A stretch of DNA of 64,000 bases, taken from Streptomyces sp. AC512_CC834 (GTDB taxonomy: Bacteria; Actinomycetota; Actinomycetes; Streptomycetales; Streptomycetaceae). The notes under the pieces were generated by a model that saw nothing but the letters and a program-made list of their open reading frames with translations, was not told the DNA's origin and made no database searches. Location of the stretch: assembly GCF_019049325.1 (NCBI RefSeq), contig NZ_JAGMUO010000025.1, positions 1-64,000 of the forward strand. Reading direction: 5' to 3'. Positions 25,355 to 33,754 of this stretch are shown here, piece by piece (the stretch's first letter is position 1; the number at the start of each line of letters is the position of its first letter). Position numbers and translations under genes: made by a program.

Positions 25355-26547
25355 AGCGCGGCGCGCTCACCGCGGGACGAACCGCGGGCCTCACCGCGGG
25401 CGGACTGATCGCCGTCGGTCTCGCCTTCGCCCTGACCGTCGGCGGGGTCACCGTCGTACCGCACGGCTTCGACGGCATCGAGGACCTGCCGCTGCCCGGC
25501 GGCGCCGACCTCGGTGATCACCCCTACACCGTCACCGCGGAACTCCAGGACGTGCTCAGCCTCGTCCCGCACTCCGCGGTGCGGGTCAACGACGTCGCCG
25601 TCGGCCGGATCACCGACATCGAACTCGGCAAGGACGACTGGTCGGCCCGCGTCACCATGGAGATCAACGGCGAGGTGCGACTGCCCGCCGACGCCACCGC
25701 CCGGCTCGAACAGTCCAGCCTGCTCGGCGAGAAGTACGTCCAGCTCGTCGCACCCGCCAAGAAGACCGGAACCGGCCGGCTGGCGGACGGGAGCGTCATC
25801 CCGCTGTCCCGCACCAGCCGCAACACCGAGGTCGAGGAGGTGTTCGGCGCCCTGTCCCTGCTCCTCAACGGCGGCGGCGTCAACCAGCTCAAGACCATCA
25901 CCCAGGAACTCAACTCGGCGCTCGGCGGCCGCGAACCCGAGGTCCGCTCCATGCTGAAGCGGGTCAACACCCTGGTGACCGACCTCGACGACCACCGGGG
26001 CGACATCACCGACGCCCTCGACGCCGTCAACCGGCTCTCCGCCACCCTCGCCACCCGCAAGGACGACGTCGGCACCGTCCTCACCGACCTCTCGCCCGGC
26101 CTGAAGACGCTGGAGAAGCAGCGCGGCTCCCTGCTGACCATGCTGCGCTCCCTCGACACGCTCTCCGGCGTCGCCGTCTCCACCATCAACGCGAGCAAGG
26201 ACGACATGATCGCCGACCTCAAGGCCCTCGCGCCGACGCTGAAGGCGCTCGCCGACGCGGGTACGGACCTGCCCGACTCGCTCCAGGTGCTGCTGACGTA
26301 CCCGTTCACCGACGAGGTGCTGAGCGGGGTCAAGGGCGACTACCTCAACACGTACCTGACCATGGTCGCCGTGCCCGGGACCCAGGTGATCCCGCCGCTC
26401 GTGCCCGAGGGCACGGCCTCTCCGTCCGCGTCCGCGTCCACGTCGGGGGACGGCGGGGCGGGTGCGGCCGCGAAGAAGCAGTCCGCCGCGCCGCTGCCGC
26501 TGCCCTCCGTGTCACCGACGGCTCCGGACGGAGGTGGGAGCAGGTGA
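25351..26547 (+). CDS. Mce-family protein, MceE position, without a lipobox
   Basis: 398 residues from the ATG at 25351 with 4-bp overlap. The N-terminal hydrophobic stretch (GLTAGGLIAVGLAFALTVGGV) is followed by an MCE domain (VRVNDVAVGRITDI, LLGEKYVQLVAP) and helices. In mycobacterial loci the fifth Mce protein is usually a lipoprotein (LprK type); here no Cys follows the hydrophobic segment, so lipid anchoring is not expected. The C-terminal 60 residues are an Ala/Ser/Pro-rich tail. Confidence 0.88.
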   Translation: MKRGALTAGRTAGLTAGGLIAVGLAFALTVGGVTVVPHGFDGIEDLPLPGGADLGDHPYTVTAELQDVLSLVPHSAVRVNDVAVGRITDIELGKDDWSARVTMEINGEVRLPADATARLEQSSLLGEKYVQLVAPAKKTGTGRLADGSVIPLSRTSRNTEVEEVFGALSLLLNGGGVNQLKTITQELNSALGGREPEVRSMLKRVNTLVTDLDDHRGDITDALDAVNRLSATLATRKDDVGTVLTDLSPGLKTLEKQRGSLLTMLRSLDTLSGVAVSTINASKDDMIADLKALAPTLKALADAGTDLPDSLQVLLTYPFTDEVLSGVKGDYLNTYLTMVAVPGTQVIPPLVPEGTASPSASASTSGDGGAGAAAKKQSAAPLPLPSVSPTAPDGGGSR

Positions 26548-27824
26548 TCACCCTCGCCGTACGGTTGAAGAACCTCGCCTTCCTCCTCATCGCCGTCCTC
26601 TCCCTCTCCTACCTCGGCATCCGCTACGCCGACCTCGGCCGGTACATCGGCGTTGCCGACTACTACACCGTCGACGTACAACTCCCGCGCACCGGCGGCC
26701 TGTTCACCCACTCCGACGTCACCTACCGGGGCGTGTCGGTGGGCCGCGTCGGCCCCATCGACCTCACCGCCGAGGGCGTCGTCGCCGAGCTGCGCATCAA
26801 GAAGTCCGCGCCCCGCATCCCCGCCGACACCAAGGCCGTGGTCGCCGGGCTCTCCGCCGTGGGCGAGCAGTACATCGACCTGCGGCCCGAGAGCGACGGC
26901 TCCCCCTACCTCGCCGACGGCACCCGCATCGAACAGGCCGACACCCAGGTGCCCGCACCCGTCACCGACGTCCTCACCAGCGTCGACGACCTCGTGAAGT
27001 CCGTCCCGCTGGAAGATCTGCGCACGGTCGTCGACGAGTTCGGCAAGGCCTTCGAAGGACACGGCGACGACCTCCAGGTGCTGCTCGACAGCGGCAGCGA
27101 CTTCGTCGAGGCCGCCGACCGCGCCCTGCCGTCCACCACCCTGCTCATCAACGACGGGGAGACCGTCCTGCGCACCCAGGCCGAGGAGTCGCAGGCCATC
27201 CGCGACTTCGCCGTCGGGGCGAAGGAACTGGCCGCCGCCCTCAAGGGCTCCGACGCCGACCTGCGCCGCCTCCTCGCGGTCACACCCGACGCCGCCACGC
27301 AGGTCAGCGGCCTGCTGCGGGACCTCGACCCGAGCCTCGGCGTGGTCCTCGCCAACCTGCTCACCACCTCGGAGGTCGCCGTCACCCGGCAGCGCGGCAT
27401 CGAGGAACTCCTCGTGAAGTACCCGGCGGTCGTCTCCGCCGGCGCCAGCGCAGTCGACGGAGGGAAGCTGAACCTCGGCATGGCCGTCACCTTCTTCACC
27501 CCCCTGCCCTGCACCGACGGATACGGCGGCACGCGCTACCGCAACGGCCTCGACCTCGGCACCGCCCCCGCCCTCAACACCGGCGCGTCCTGCACCGCCC
27601 CGGCGTCGAGCGGGAAGAACGTGCGCGGCTCTGCCAACGCCCCGAAGGGCGGCGCGGTACCCGACCCGGCCAAGCCCGGCTCCCTGCCCTCGGGCAGCTC
27701 CGGGACACCGGCGAAGGACGGGTCCACGGCGCTCCCCGGCGCACTCGCCCTGCCCGGGCAGAGCGGCGAGGCACCGGCGGACCTGTCGGGGCTCCTCGCC
27801 CCGGCCACCGGAGGCACGCGATGA
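26544..27824 (+). CDS. Mce-family protein, MceF position
   Basis: 426 residues from GTG at 26544, overlapping the previous stop. It has an anchor at residues about 8-25 (NLAFLLIAVLSLSYLGI), an MCE domain (VTYRGVSVGRVGPI, AVGEQYIDLRP) and helices, then FFTPLPCTDGYGG with a conserved Cys. The last 90 residues are a Gly/Ser/Pro-rich low-complexity tail. It completes the six-subunit set. Confidence 0.9.
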   Translation: MITLAVRLKNLAFLLIAVLSLSYLGIRYADLGRYIGVADYYTVDVQLPRTGGLFTHSDVTYRGVSVGRVGPIDLTAEGVVAELRIKKSAPRIPADTKAVVAGLSAVGEQYIDLRPESDGSPYLADGTRIEQADTQVPAPVTDVLTSVDDLVKSVPLEDLRTVVDEFGKAFEGHGDDLQVLLDSGSDFVEAADRALPSTTLLINDGETVLRTQAEESQAIRDFAVGAKELAAALKGSDADLRRLLAVTPDAATQVSGLLRDLDPSLGVVLANLLTTSEVAVTRQRGIEELLVKYPAVVSAGASAVDGGKLNLGMAVTFFTPLPCTDGYGGTRYRNGLDLGTAPALNTGASCTAPASSGKNVRGSANAPKGGAVPDPAKPGSLPSGSSGTPAKDGSTALPGALALPGQSGEAPADLSGLLAPATGGTR

Positions 27825-28336
27825 GGCGGGCCCGCGTCCTCACCGGAGCGGGGCTCGCGCTGGCCCTCGGCCTGTGCGGCACCGGCGCGTGGACGTACGC
27901 GCAGGCCCGCACCGACGACTCGCTCGCGTACGGCCGGGAGCGGGACGAGGCGCTCGCCGACGGACGCGAGGGCATCGCCGTGCTCACCACGCTCGACGCC
28001 TCCACCCGGCAGCGGGCCGAGCGGAGCATCCGGGACTGGCGCGCCGTCTCCACCGGTCCGCTGCGCAAGGAACTCGGCGGCACCGAGGCCAAGGCGGGGG
28101 CCTCGGCACGCGCCACGGTCACCGACGCCGCCGTCACCGCGCTCGACACGCGCTCCGGTACCGCCAAGCTCATCGCCACCGTCCGCGTCGAGGTCACCCC
28201 CGCCGACACGAAGAAGCCGTCCACCGACCGCAAGCGCCTGGAGGCGGTCCTCACCCGCACGGACGAGGCGGAGTGGAAGGTGAGGGCGCTGAGCGCCGTA
28301 CCGGTCGTGGGGGAGAAGGGAGGCGAGGACGGATGA
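27821..28336 (+). CDS. Mce-associated membrane protein (first)
   Basis: 171 residues, ATG overlapping the mceF stop. One membrane segment near residues 5-25 (VLTGAGLALALGLCGTGAW) precedes an exported domain with the pattern AYGRERDEALADGREGIAVL...STRQRAERSIRDWRAVSTG seen in Mas-type proteins and a C-terminal beta sheet. Such proteins accompany mce genes and may help assemble or guide the complex. Enzymatic function is not expected. Confidence 0.8.
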   Translation: MRRARVLTGAGLALALGLCGTGAWTYAQARTDDSLAYGRERDEALADGREGIAVLTTLDASTRQRAERSIRDWRAVSTGPLRKELGGTEAKAGASARATVTDAAVTALDTRSGTAKLIATVRVEVTPADTKKPSTDRKRLEAVLTRTDEAEWKVRALSAVPVVGEKGGEDG

Positions 28337-29229
28337 CACCGATGACACCGACGTGGTGGCCGCCGCGCAAGGGCGATTCCCCGAAGCCCGACACGGAAGC
28401 GTCCCTGGACCCGGCCCCGGACGACCTGGCCCCGGACGACCCGGCCCCGGAGGCGGACCCCGCGACCGCGCCCGCCGGAGACGAGTCCGCGCCCGCCGAC
28501 ACGGAGAGCCACGGGGACGGGCGCCTCGAGGACGCGCTGTCCGGAAGCGAGCCTGCCGAGGGCGCGCACGCCGAGGACAAGCCTGCCGCGGTCGTCCCCG
28601 GCGAGAGGCAGAGCCCGAGCCCCGGGGATGCGCACGACATGGACGCACGCCCCGGGGGCGCGCCCGCCGGGGACGAGTCCGAGCCCGGCGCGGACGTGCC
28701 CGGCGACGCCTCCGCACAGTCCCGGTCGGGCGGGCGGCTGCGGTGGGCCGCGGTGGCCGGGAGCGCCGTGGTCCTCGTCCTCGGCGGCTGCGGCTTCTTC
28801 TACGGAGCCCACCAGTTGAAGTCGGCCGCGTCCGCACAGAACCACGCGCTCACCGACACCGAGGCCACCACCCGGGTCGCCGGCGACATCGGCAACGCCC
28901 TCGCCCGCGTCTTCTCCTACACACCGGACGGCACCGCGGCCGCCGAACGCTCCGCGGACACCGTCCTGGACGGCCGCGCCGCCCGCCAGTACGAAACCCT
29001 CTTCGCCCGGGTGCGCGACGACCTCACCGACCAGCGCGTCACCCTGAGCACCCGCGCCGTCCGCACCGGAGTGGTCGAACTCGACGGCGACGAGGCCCGC
29101 CTGCTGGTCTTCCTCGACCAGACCTCCCACCGCGGCAAGGACGCGGCCACCACCGCGGCAGCCCAGCTCAGCGTCACCGCACGGCTCGAGGACGACCGGT
29201 GGCGGATCGTCGACATCAAGGCCCGCTGA
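28333..29229 (+). CDS. Mce-associated membrane protein (second)
   Basis: 298 residues. The first 130 residues are acidic, Pro/Asp-rich and disordered, on the cytoplasmic side. A membrane segment follows (AAVAGSAVVLVLGGCGFFYG), then an exported domain (TRVAGDIGNALARVFSYTPDG, ...RWRIVDIKAR) like that of the other Mce-associated proteins. ATG overlaps the previous stop by 4 bp. Confidence 0.8.
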   Translation: MTPMTPTWWPPRKGDSPKPDTEASLDPAPDDLAPDDPAPEADPATAPAGDESAPADTESHGDGRLEDALSGSEPAEGAHAEDKPAAVVPGERQSPSPGDAHDMDARPGGAPAGDESEPGADVPGDASAQSRSGGRLRWAAVAGSAVVLVLGGCGFFYGAHQLKSAASAQNHALTDTEATTRVAGDIGNALARVFSYTPDGTAAAERSADTVLDGRAARQYETLFARVRDDLTDQRVTLSTRAVRTGVVELDGDEARLLVFLDQTSHRGKDAATTAAAQLSVTARLEDDRWRIVDIKAR

Positions 29230-29255
29230 CCATGCGCGGCAGACTGGAGTACCCC

Positions 29256-29813
29256 ATGAACCGCGCGGTCCGCGTCCTCCGCGTTCTCACCACAAGCCGC
29301 TCCCGGCCGCTGCCCGCCCTGGCCCTGGCCCTCACCCTCGTCGCGGGTGGCTTCGCGGCGTGGGCGGGCCAGGACTGGTACCGGGCGGCCCACGACGAGC
29401 AGGCCGCGTACGCCGCGCAGCGGGACGCGGCCCTCACCGCCGGGGAGCAGGCCGTGCAGAACCTGAACACGCTCGACCACCGCGACCTGAAACAGGACCT
29501 CGACCTCTGGGAGTCGTCGACCACCGGCGAACTGCACGACCAACTGACGTCCGGCCGGACGGAGTTCGCCGCGCAGGTGAAGGAGGCGAAGACGGTCAGC
29601 ACGGCCCGGGTGCTGTCGGGCGCCGTCACCGAACTCGACGACCGGGCGGGCCGCGCCCGGGTGCTGGTCGCCCTGCGCGTCACCGTCAAGGCGGCCGACG
29701 GAGCGAAGACCGACAAGGACAGCCGCATGCTCGGCGAACTCACCCGCACCGACGGCCGGTGGAAGCTGAGCGCCCTGGGCCAGGCACCCGTGGGCGGCAC
29801 ATCGGCCGGCTGA
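29256..29813 (+). CDS. Mce-associated membrane protein (third)
   Basis: 185 residues from the ATG at 29256 with GGAG eight bases upstream; ATG at 29232 is possible but has no ribosome-binding site. It resembles the first Mce-associated protein: one membrane segment (PALALALTLVAGGFAAWAG), then AAYAAQRDAALTAGEQAVQNL and DLDLWESSTTGELHDQL. The repeated pattern suggests the four proteins arose by duplication. Confidence 0.8.
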   Translation: MNRAVRVLRVLTTSRSRPLPALALALTLVAGGFAAWAGQDWYRAAHDEQAAYAAQRDAALTAGEQAVQNLNTLDHRDLKQDLDLWESSTTGELHDQLTSGRTEFAAQVKEAKTVSTARVLSGAVTELDDRAGRARVLVALRVTVKAADGAKTDKDSRMLGELTRTDGRWKLSALGQAPVGGTSAG

Positions 29814-29861
29814 CCGGTCCCGTACCGCAGCAGTCGGCCGCAGCGAGGAGGACACCGCACC

Positions 29862-30641
29862 ATGTCGACGACCCGACACCACATCAACCGTCAGCGACGC
29901 CGTCAGGCCCGTGAGACCGGGCCCGCCGCCTCCGCCGGGAGCCCGCAGGGCGCGGGAGCCCGGACCGGTACGGGCGGCACGGCCGTCCTGTCCCGCTCGG
30001 ACGCCGCCGACGCCCCGCCCTCGCCTTCACCCACCACGCGCAAGCCCGAACCGGCCACGGCCGGAGAGAAGGCGGTGCGGGCCCGGAGGCGCCGCCCCGT
30101 GGGCCTCGTGGTGCTCTGCGCCCTGACACTGCTCCTCGGCGGGTTCGCGGGCTGGGCGCACTCGGAGGCCGAGGCGCTCAGGACCGAGCCCGCACGGAGC
30201 AACACCGCCCTGACCGACCTCGCCCGCACCAGCGAGATCAAGGGACAGGTGGCCAAGGCCGTCGACCGGCTCTTCTCCTACGACCACGCAGACCCCGGCG
30301 CCCTCGAGAAGGCCGCGAAGGAACTGCTGACGGGAAAGGCCGTCGACCAGCACCAGGAGCTGCTCGCCGACGTCCGGAAACGAGCCGACGCACAGAAGGC
30401 GGTGATCACCACCACGGTCACCGAGAGCGCGGTCGAACGGATCGACGGCGACCGGGCCCGGGTCCTCGTCTACGCCGACCAGAGCAGCGTCGCCACCACC
30501 GGGAGCAAGACCCCGGCCGACAAGAGCGACAAGGACGACAAGGCCGACGAGGGCGTGTACGCGGCGGCCATGGTCGCCGTCGACGTCGTACGCCGCGACG
30601 GCCGCTGGCTCGTCTCCGGCATAGACACTTTCGGCCGCTGA
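29862..30641 (+). CDS. Mce-associated membrane protein (fourth)
   Basis: 259 residues after GAGGAGGA. It has a disordered basic N-terminus, one membrane segment (GLVVLCALTLLLGGFAGWAH) and an exported domain (SEIKGQVAKAVDRLFSYDHAD) that mirrors the second Mce-associated protein. So the four genes form two alternating pairs. A Lys/Asp-rich loop (PADKSDKDDKADE) interrupts the last beta strands. Confidence 0.8.
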   Translation: MSTTRHHINRQRRRQARETGPAASAGSPQGAGARTGTGGTAVLSRSDAADAPPSPSPTTRKPEPATAGEKAVRARRRRPVGLVVLCALTLLLGGFAGWAHSEAEALRTEPARSNTALTDLARTSEIKGQVAKAVDRLFSYDHADPGALEKAAKELLTGKAVDQHQELLADVRKRADAQKAVITTTVTESAVERIDGDRARVLVYADQSSVATTGSKTPADKSDKDDKADEGVYAAAMVAVDVVRRDGRWLVSGIDTFGR

Positions 30642-30705
30642 GCGCCCCAGCCCTCGCCCCCGCCCCCACCCCGCACCTCCGACGGATCCGACAGGAGTGA
30701 CGACC

Positions 30706-31962
30706 ATGTCCATACGCCGTGCCCGACGCCTGTATGCCGGCCGGGCCCGCAGGGGACTGCGAACGACCGCCCTCGCCGTGGCGGCCATGGCGGCCCTCAC
30801 CGCCTCCCAGGCGCCCGGACTCACCCGGGACGCGAAGGACGCCCACGCCGGACCGGCCGCCGACGACCTCGGCCCGCCGACGGCAGGCGGCCCGTTCGCC
30901 GAACTCGCTCCACCGGGTGACGGCTCCTACCACACCGAACTCCCGCCCCTGACGGCCAGGAACGGCACATCGACCGCACCCGCCCCCGCCCCCGCGCTCG
31001 CGCGGGACATCCGCGCCCAGTCGGGCATCCCGGCCACCGTGCTGCGTGCCTACCGCGCCGCCGAGACCTCCGTCGGCAGGTCGGACCCCGGGTGCCGGCT
31101 GCCCTGGGAACTGCTCGCGGCGATCGGCAAGGTCGAGTCCGGCCAGGCGCGCGGCGGCGCGGTCGACCGGAACGGCACCACGCGGGGCCGCATCACCGGG
31201 CCGCCCCTCAACGGCCGGGGCTTCGCCCTGATCCGGGACACGGACGGGGGCGTCCACGACGGCGACACGGTCTACGACCGGGCGGTGGGCCCGATGCAGT
31301 TCCTGCCGTCCACCTGGGCCCGCTGGGGCGCGGACGGCAACGGCGACGGCCGCGCCGACCCGAACAACGTCTTCGACGCGGCGCTGGCGGCCGGACACTA
31401 CCTGTGCGCCGGCGACCGGGATCTGGGCCGGGCGGCGGACCTGGACCGGGCGATCCTCAGCTACAACAACTCCCGCACCTATCTGGAACTGGTCCGGCAC
31501 TGGCTGGAGTTCTACAGCCGGGGAGTCCATACCGTCCCCGACGGCAAGGGCGTCGTCCCGAAGAGCCCCGGCGCGGGCGGCGACACCCCGGCGACCGAGC
31601 CCGTCGACGGTGAGGGCGGCGGCCAGGGGAACGAGGCCGGGAACGGGGACGGGGGCGGCGGCATCGTCATCGGACCGGACCCGAGTACCACGCCGGGCAC
31701 GCCGGGCAGCCCCGGACCGTCCCCTTCCGCGCCCTCCACGTCACCGGCCCCGGACCCCTCCCCGTCGCCCACCGAGACCCCGACCGGGACCCCCACCGAC
31801 AGCGCGGCACCCTCGCCGGACCCGACCGGCCCGTCCCCTTCGCCCACCGACCCGGACGACTGCTCCCCGCAGCCGGGAACACCGTCCATCGACCCCACGG
31901 CCTCCCCGACCGGCGCACCCTGCCCGAGCCCGTCCACCACCTCGTCCACCTCGGCCGGGTAG
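30706..31962 (+). CDS. Secreted lytic transglycosylase (SLT/MltB type) with Pro/Ser-rich tail
   Basis: 418 residues from the ATG at 30706, with GGAG eight bases upstream. A signal or anchor segment lies at residues about 20-36. The catalytic domain (about 85-265) shows the Glu in LLAAIGKVESGQARGG, then YDRAVGPMQFLPSTWARWG, DGRADPNNVFDAALAAGHYLC and SYNNSRTYLELV, all lytic transglycosylase features. It would cut peptidoglycan glycan strands. The last 120 residues are Pro/Ser/Thr-rich and probably span the wall. As the last gene of the mce operon it may open the wall for assembly of the transporter. Confidence 0.85.
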   Translation: MSIRRARRLYAGRARRGLRTTALAVAAMAALTASQAPGLTRDAKDAHAGPAADDLGPPTAGGPFAELAPPGDGSYHTELPPLTARNGTSTAPAPAPALARDIRAQSGIPATVLRAYRAAETSVGRSDPGCRLPWELLAAIGKVESGQARGGAVDRNGTTRGRITGPPLNGRGFALIRDTDGGVHDGDTVYDRAVGPMQFLPSTWARWGADGNGDGRADPNNVFDAALAAGHYLCAGDRDLGRAADLDRAILSYNNSRTYLELVRHWLEFYSRGVHTVPDGKGVVPKSPGAGGDTPATEPVDGEGGGQGNEAGNGDGGGGIVIGPDPSTTPGTPGSPGPSPSAPSTSPAPDPSPSPTETPTGTPTDSAAPSPDPTGPSPSPTDPDDCSPQPGTPSIDPTASPTGAPCPSPSTTSSTSAG

Positions 31963-31977
31963 GCACGGCCGAGGGGC

Positions 31978-33624
31978 TCAGCCCGCCCGGCCCATCCCCG
32001 CCGCGTGGGGCCAGCCCGGCGACGGGACCGCTTCCAGGCCGTTGGTGCCCCTGACCTGGGCGGCCGTGAGGCCACCGCGGGCCGGGACACCGGGCGGCGT
32101 GGGGCCGGTGGGCGGCGGGTACGCGGCGGCCGGTGCGACGGGGGCAGGCGCCGGGACCGGGGCGGGCATGGGCTGCGGGAACGGGAGCGGTGCCGGCTGG
32201 GGGACCGGCACCGCTCCGGGATACGGCACCGTGCCGGGATACGGCGCCGGCTGGGGGACCGGCGCCGGTTGCGGGACCTGCTGGGGTGCCGTCGGCACCG
32301 GCACCGGGCCGACGGTGGCCGCCGCCGGAGCGACGGGCACCGCGGCGGGGAGCGGCATTCCGGTGCCGGCGGTCTCAGCGGTGATCGCGCGCATCCCGTT
32401 CCCGTTGGTCTCGTACATCAGCCGGTCCACCGCCGCCGTGCCCGAGGTGTAGCCGTTCCCGGTCCCGATGGCGGGCTCCGGCTCGGGCACGGCGGCTCCC
32501 CTCCTGGACCCGTAGAGCACCTGTTCCAGGCCGGACACCAGGCGACGCACGTCCACCTGGGGGCGCACCACGAGACGCAGGAAGCGGCTGGACGAACCGA
32601 TCTTGTTGCCGCACTCACGGACCAGGACCCGGTGCTCGGTGAGCATGCGGTCCCGCACGGCGGTGCCCTCCGCGCCCACAGGGAGGCGGACGAAGAGGAA
32701 GTTGCCCTGGGAGGGGTAGACGGTCAGGCCGGGCAGCGTGGACAACTGGCCGGTCATCTCCAGGCGGTCGCGGCGCACCTGGTGCAGGCTCTGCGCGTAC
32801 TCGGCGCCGTGGTCGCGCAGCATGAACACCACGTACTCCGCGAAGGAGTTGAGGTTCCACTTGGGGAGCATGGCGCGCACCCGGCCCGCGAGCGCCGGAT
32901 TGGCGACGAGGTAGCCGAAGCGGATGCCGTGCAGCCCGAAGTTCTTGCCGAGGCTGCGCAGGACGACGACGTTGGGGCGCAGCATCGCCTCCTGGACCAC
33001 GCTGGGATCGGCCTCCGCGTCGGCGAACTCCAGGAAGGACTCGTCGACGACGACCAGGTCCCGGTCGGCCATCGCGTCCATGAACTGCACCAGCGCCTGC
33101 TTGTGCAGGTAGCCGCCGTCGGGGTTGTTGGGGTTGCAGATCACCACGGCCCGGGTCCCCCTGGCCCGGATGAACTCGGCGTACCGCGCGAGGTCGAGGG
33201 CGAAGCCGCCGGCTTCCTGGAGCGGGAACATGTCGACCCGTTTGCCGGTCTCCATGGGCTGGTCGGTCCAGCGGCCGAAGGTGGGGACGGGGACGGCGAG
33301 GGACTCCCGGACCAGCAGATGGTCGATCCAGGTGATCAGCTCCGTGGAGCCGTTGCCCATCGCCACGCACTGCGGCGGGAGTTGGAGCAGACTGCACAGC
33401 TCGGCGGTGATCGTGTCGGCGCTGCTCGGGTAGTACGTGATGATGTCGCGCAGCCGGCCGGCCATCTCGTCGAACATCGCCGGGGTGGGGAAGTACGGGT
33501 TGCAGGGGATGCAGAAGTCCACCGGCCCCGCGCCCGCCGCCTCGCCGCTCTCCCGCGTCAGCGCCGCCATCGACGGGCTGTGCGCCGCGGTGCTGCGGAA
33601 CAGCGAGGTGACGTTGCCGGACAA
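31978..33624 (-). CDS. PLP-dependent aminotransferase (fold type I) with Pro-rich C-terminal tail
   Basis: 548 residues from TTG at 33624; GGAGG lies five bases upstream. Residues 35-375 resemble HisC/CobD-type class I/II aminotransferases: ICNPNNPDGG around N167, D194 in VVVDESFLEF, and the PLP Lys227 in LRSLGKNFGLHGIRFGY. After residue 376 comes a 170-residue tail with P-Q-P-A-P and P-Y-P-G repeats that is unusual for the family. Substrate is unknown. Its leader can fold so that the ribosome-binding site is paired, so translation may be controlled. Confidence 0.8.
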   Translation of the reverse strand: MSGNVTSLFRSTAAHSPSMAALTRESGEAAGAGPVDFCIPCNPYFPTPAMFDEMAGRLRDIITYYPSSADTITAELCSLLQLPPQCVAMGNGSTELITWIDHLLVRESLAVPVPTFGRWTDQPMETGKRVDMFPLQEAGGFALDLARYAEFIRARGTRAVVICNPNNPDGGYLHKQALVQFMDAMADRDLVVVDESFLEFADAEADPSVVQEAMLRPNVVVLRSLGKNFGLHGIRFGYLVANPALAGRVRAMLPKWNLNSFAEYVVFMLRDHGAEYAQSLHQVRRDRLEMTGQLSTLPGLTVYPSQGNFLFVRLPVGAEGTAVRDRMLTEHRVLVRECGNKIGSSSRFLRLVVRPQVDVRRLVSGLEQVLYGSRRGAAVPEPEPAIGTGNGYTSGTAAVDRLMYETNGNGMRAITAETAGTGMPLPAAVPVAPAAATVGPVPVPTAPQQVPQPAPVPQPAPYPGTVPYPGAVPVPQPAPLPFPQPMPAPVPAPAPVAPAAAYPPPTGPTPPGVPARGGLTAAQVRGTNGLEAVPSPGWPHAAGMGRAG

Positions 33625-33629
33625 GTGGA

Positions 33630-33684
33630 CCTCCGTAGGTGGGCGGCCCGCGCGGGGGACACGGGCCGCCCCTACATACGGAGG
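33630..33684 (-). promoter_or_regulatory. Leader hairpin that sequesters the ribosome-binding site of the aminotransferase gene
   Basis: In the minus-strand RNA the 5' arm CCTCCGTA (33684-33677) is the exact complement of TACGGAGG (33637-33630), which holds the Shine-Dalgarno GGAGG five bases before the TTG start. Inside, GGGCGGCCCG (33671-33662) pairs perfectly with CGGGCCGCCC (33650-33641) around an 11-nt loop. An alternative pairing of GTAGG with CCTAC also exists. The structure would keep translation low unless it is opened by a ligand, protein or ribosome. No known riboswitch class was recognised. Confidence 0.65.
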
Positions 33685-33754
33685 CGGACGGGGCGCCGTT
33701 CAACGCGTGTGAAGAAAGTGTGCACTCAGGTTTGAGCGCGGTTCGGGCGGCGCC

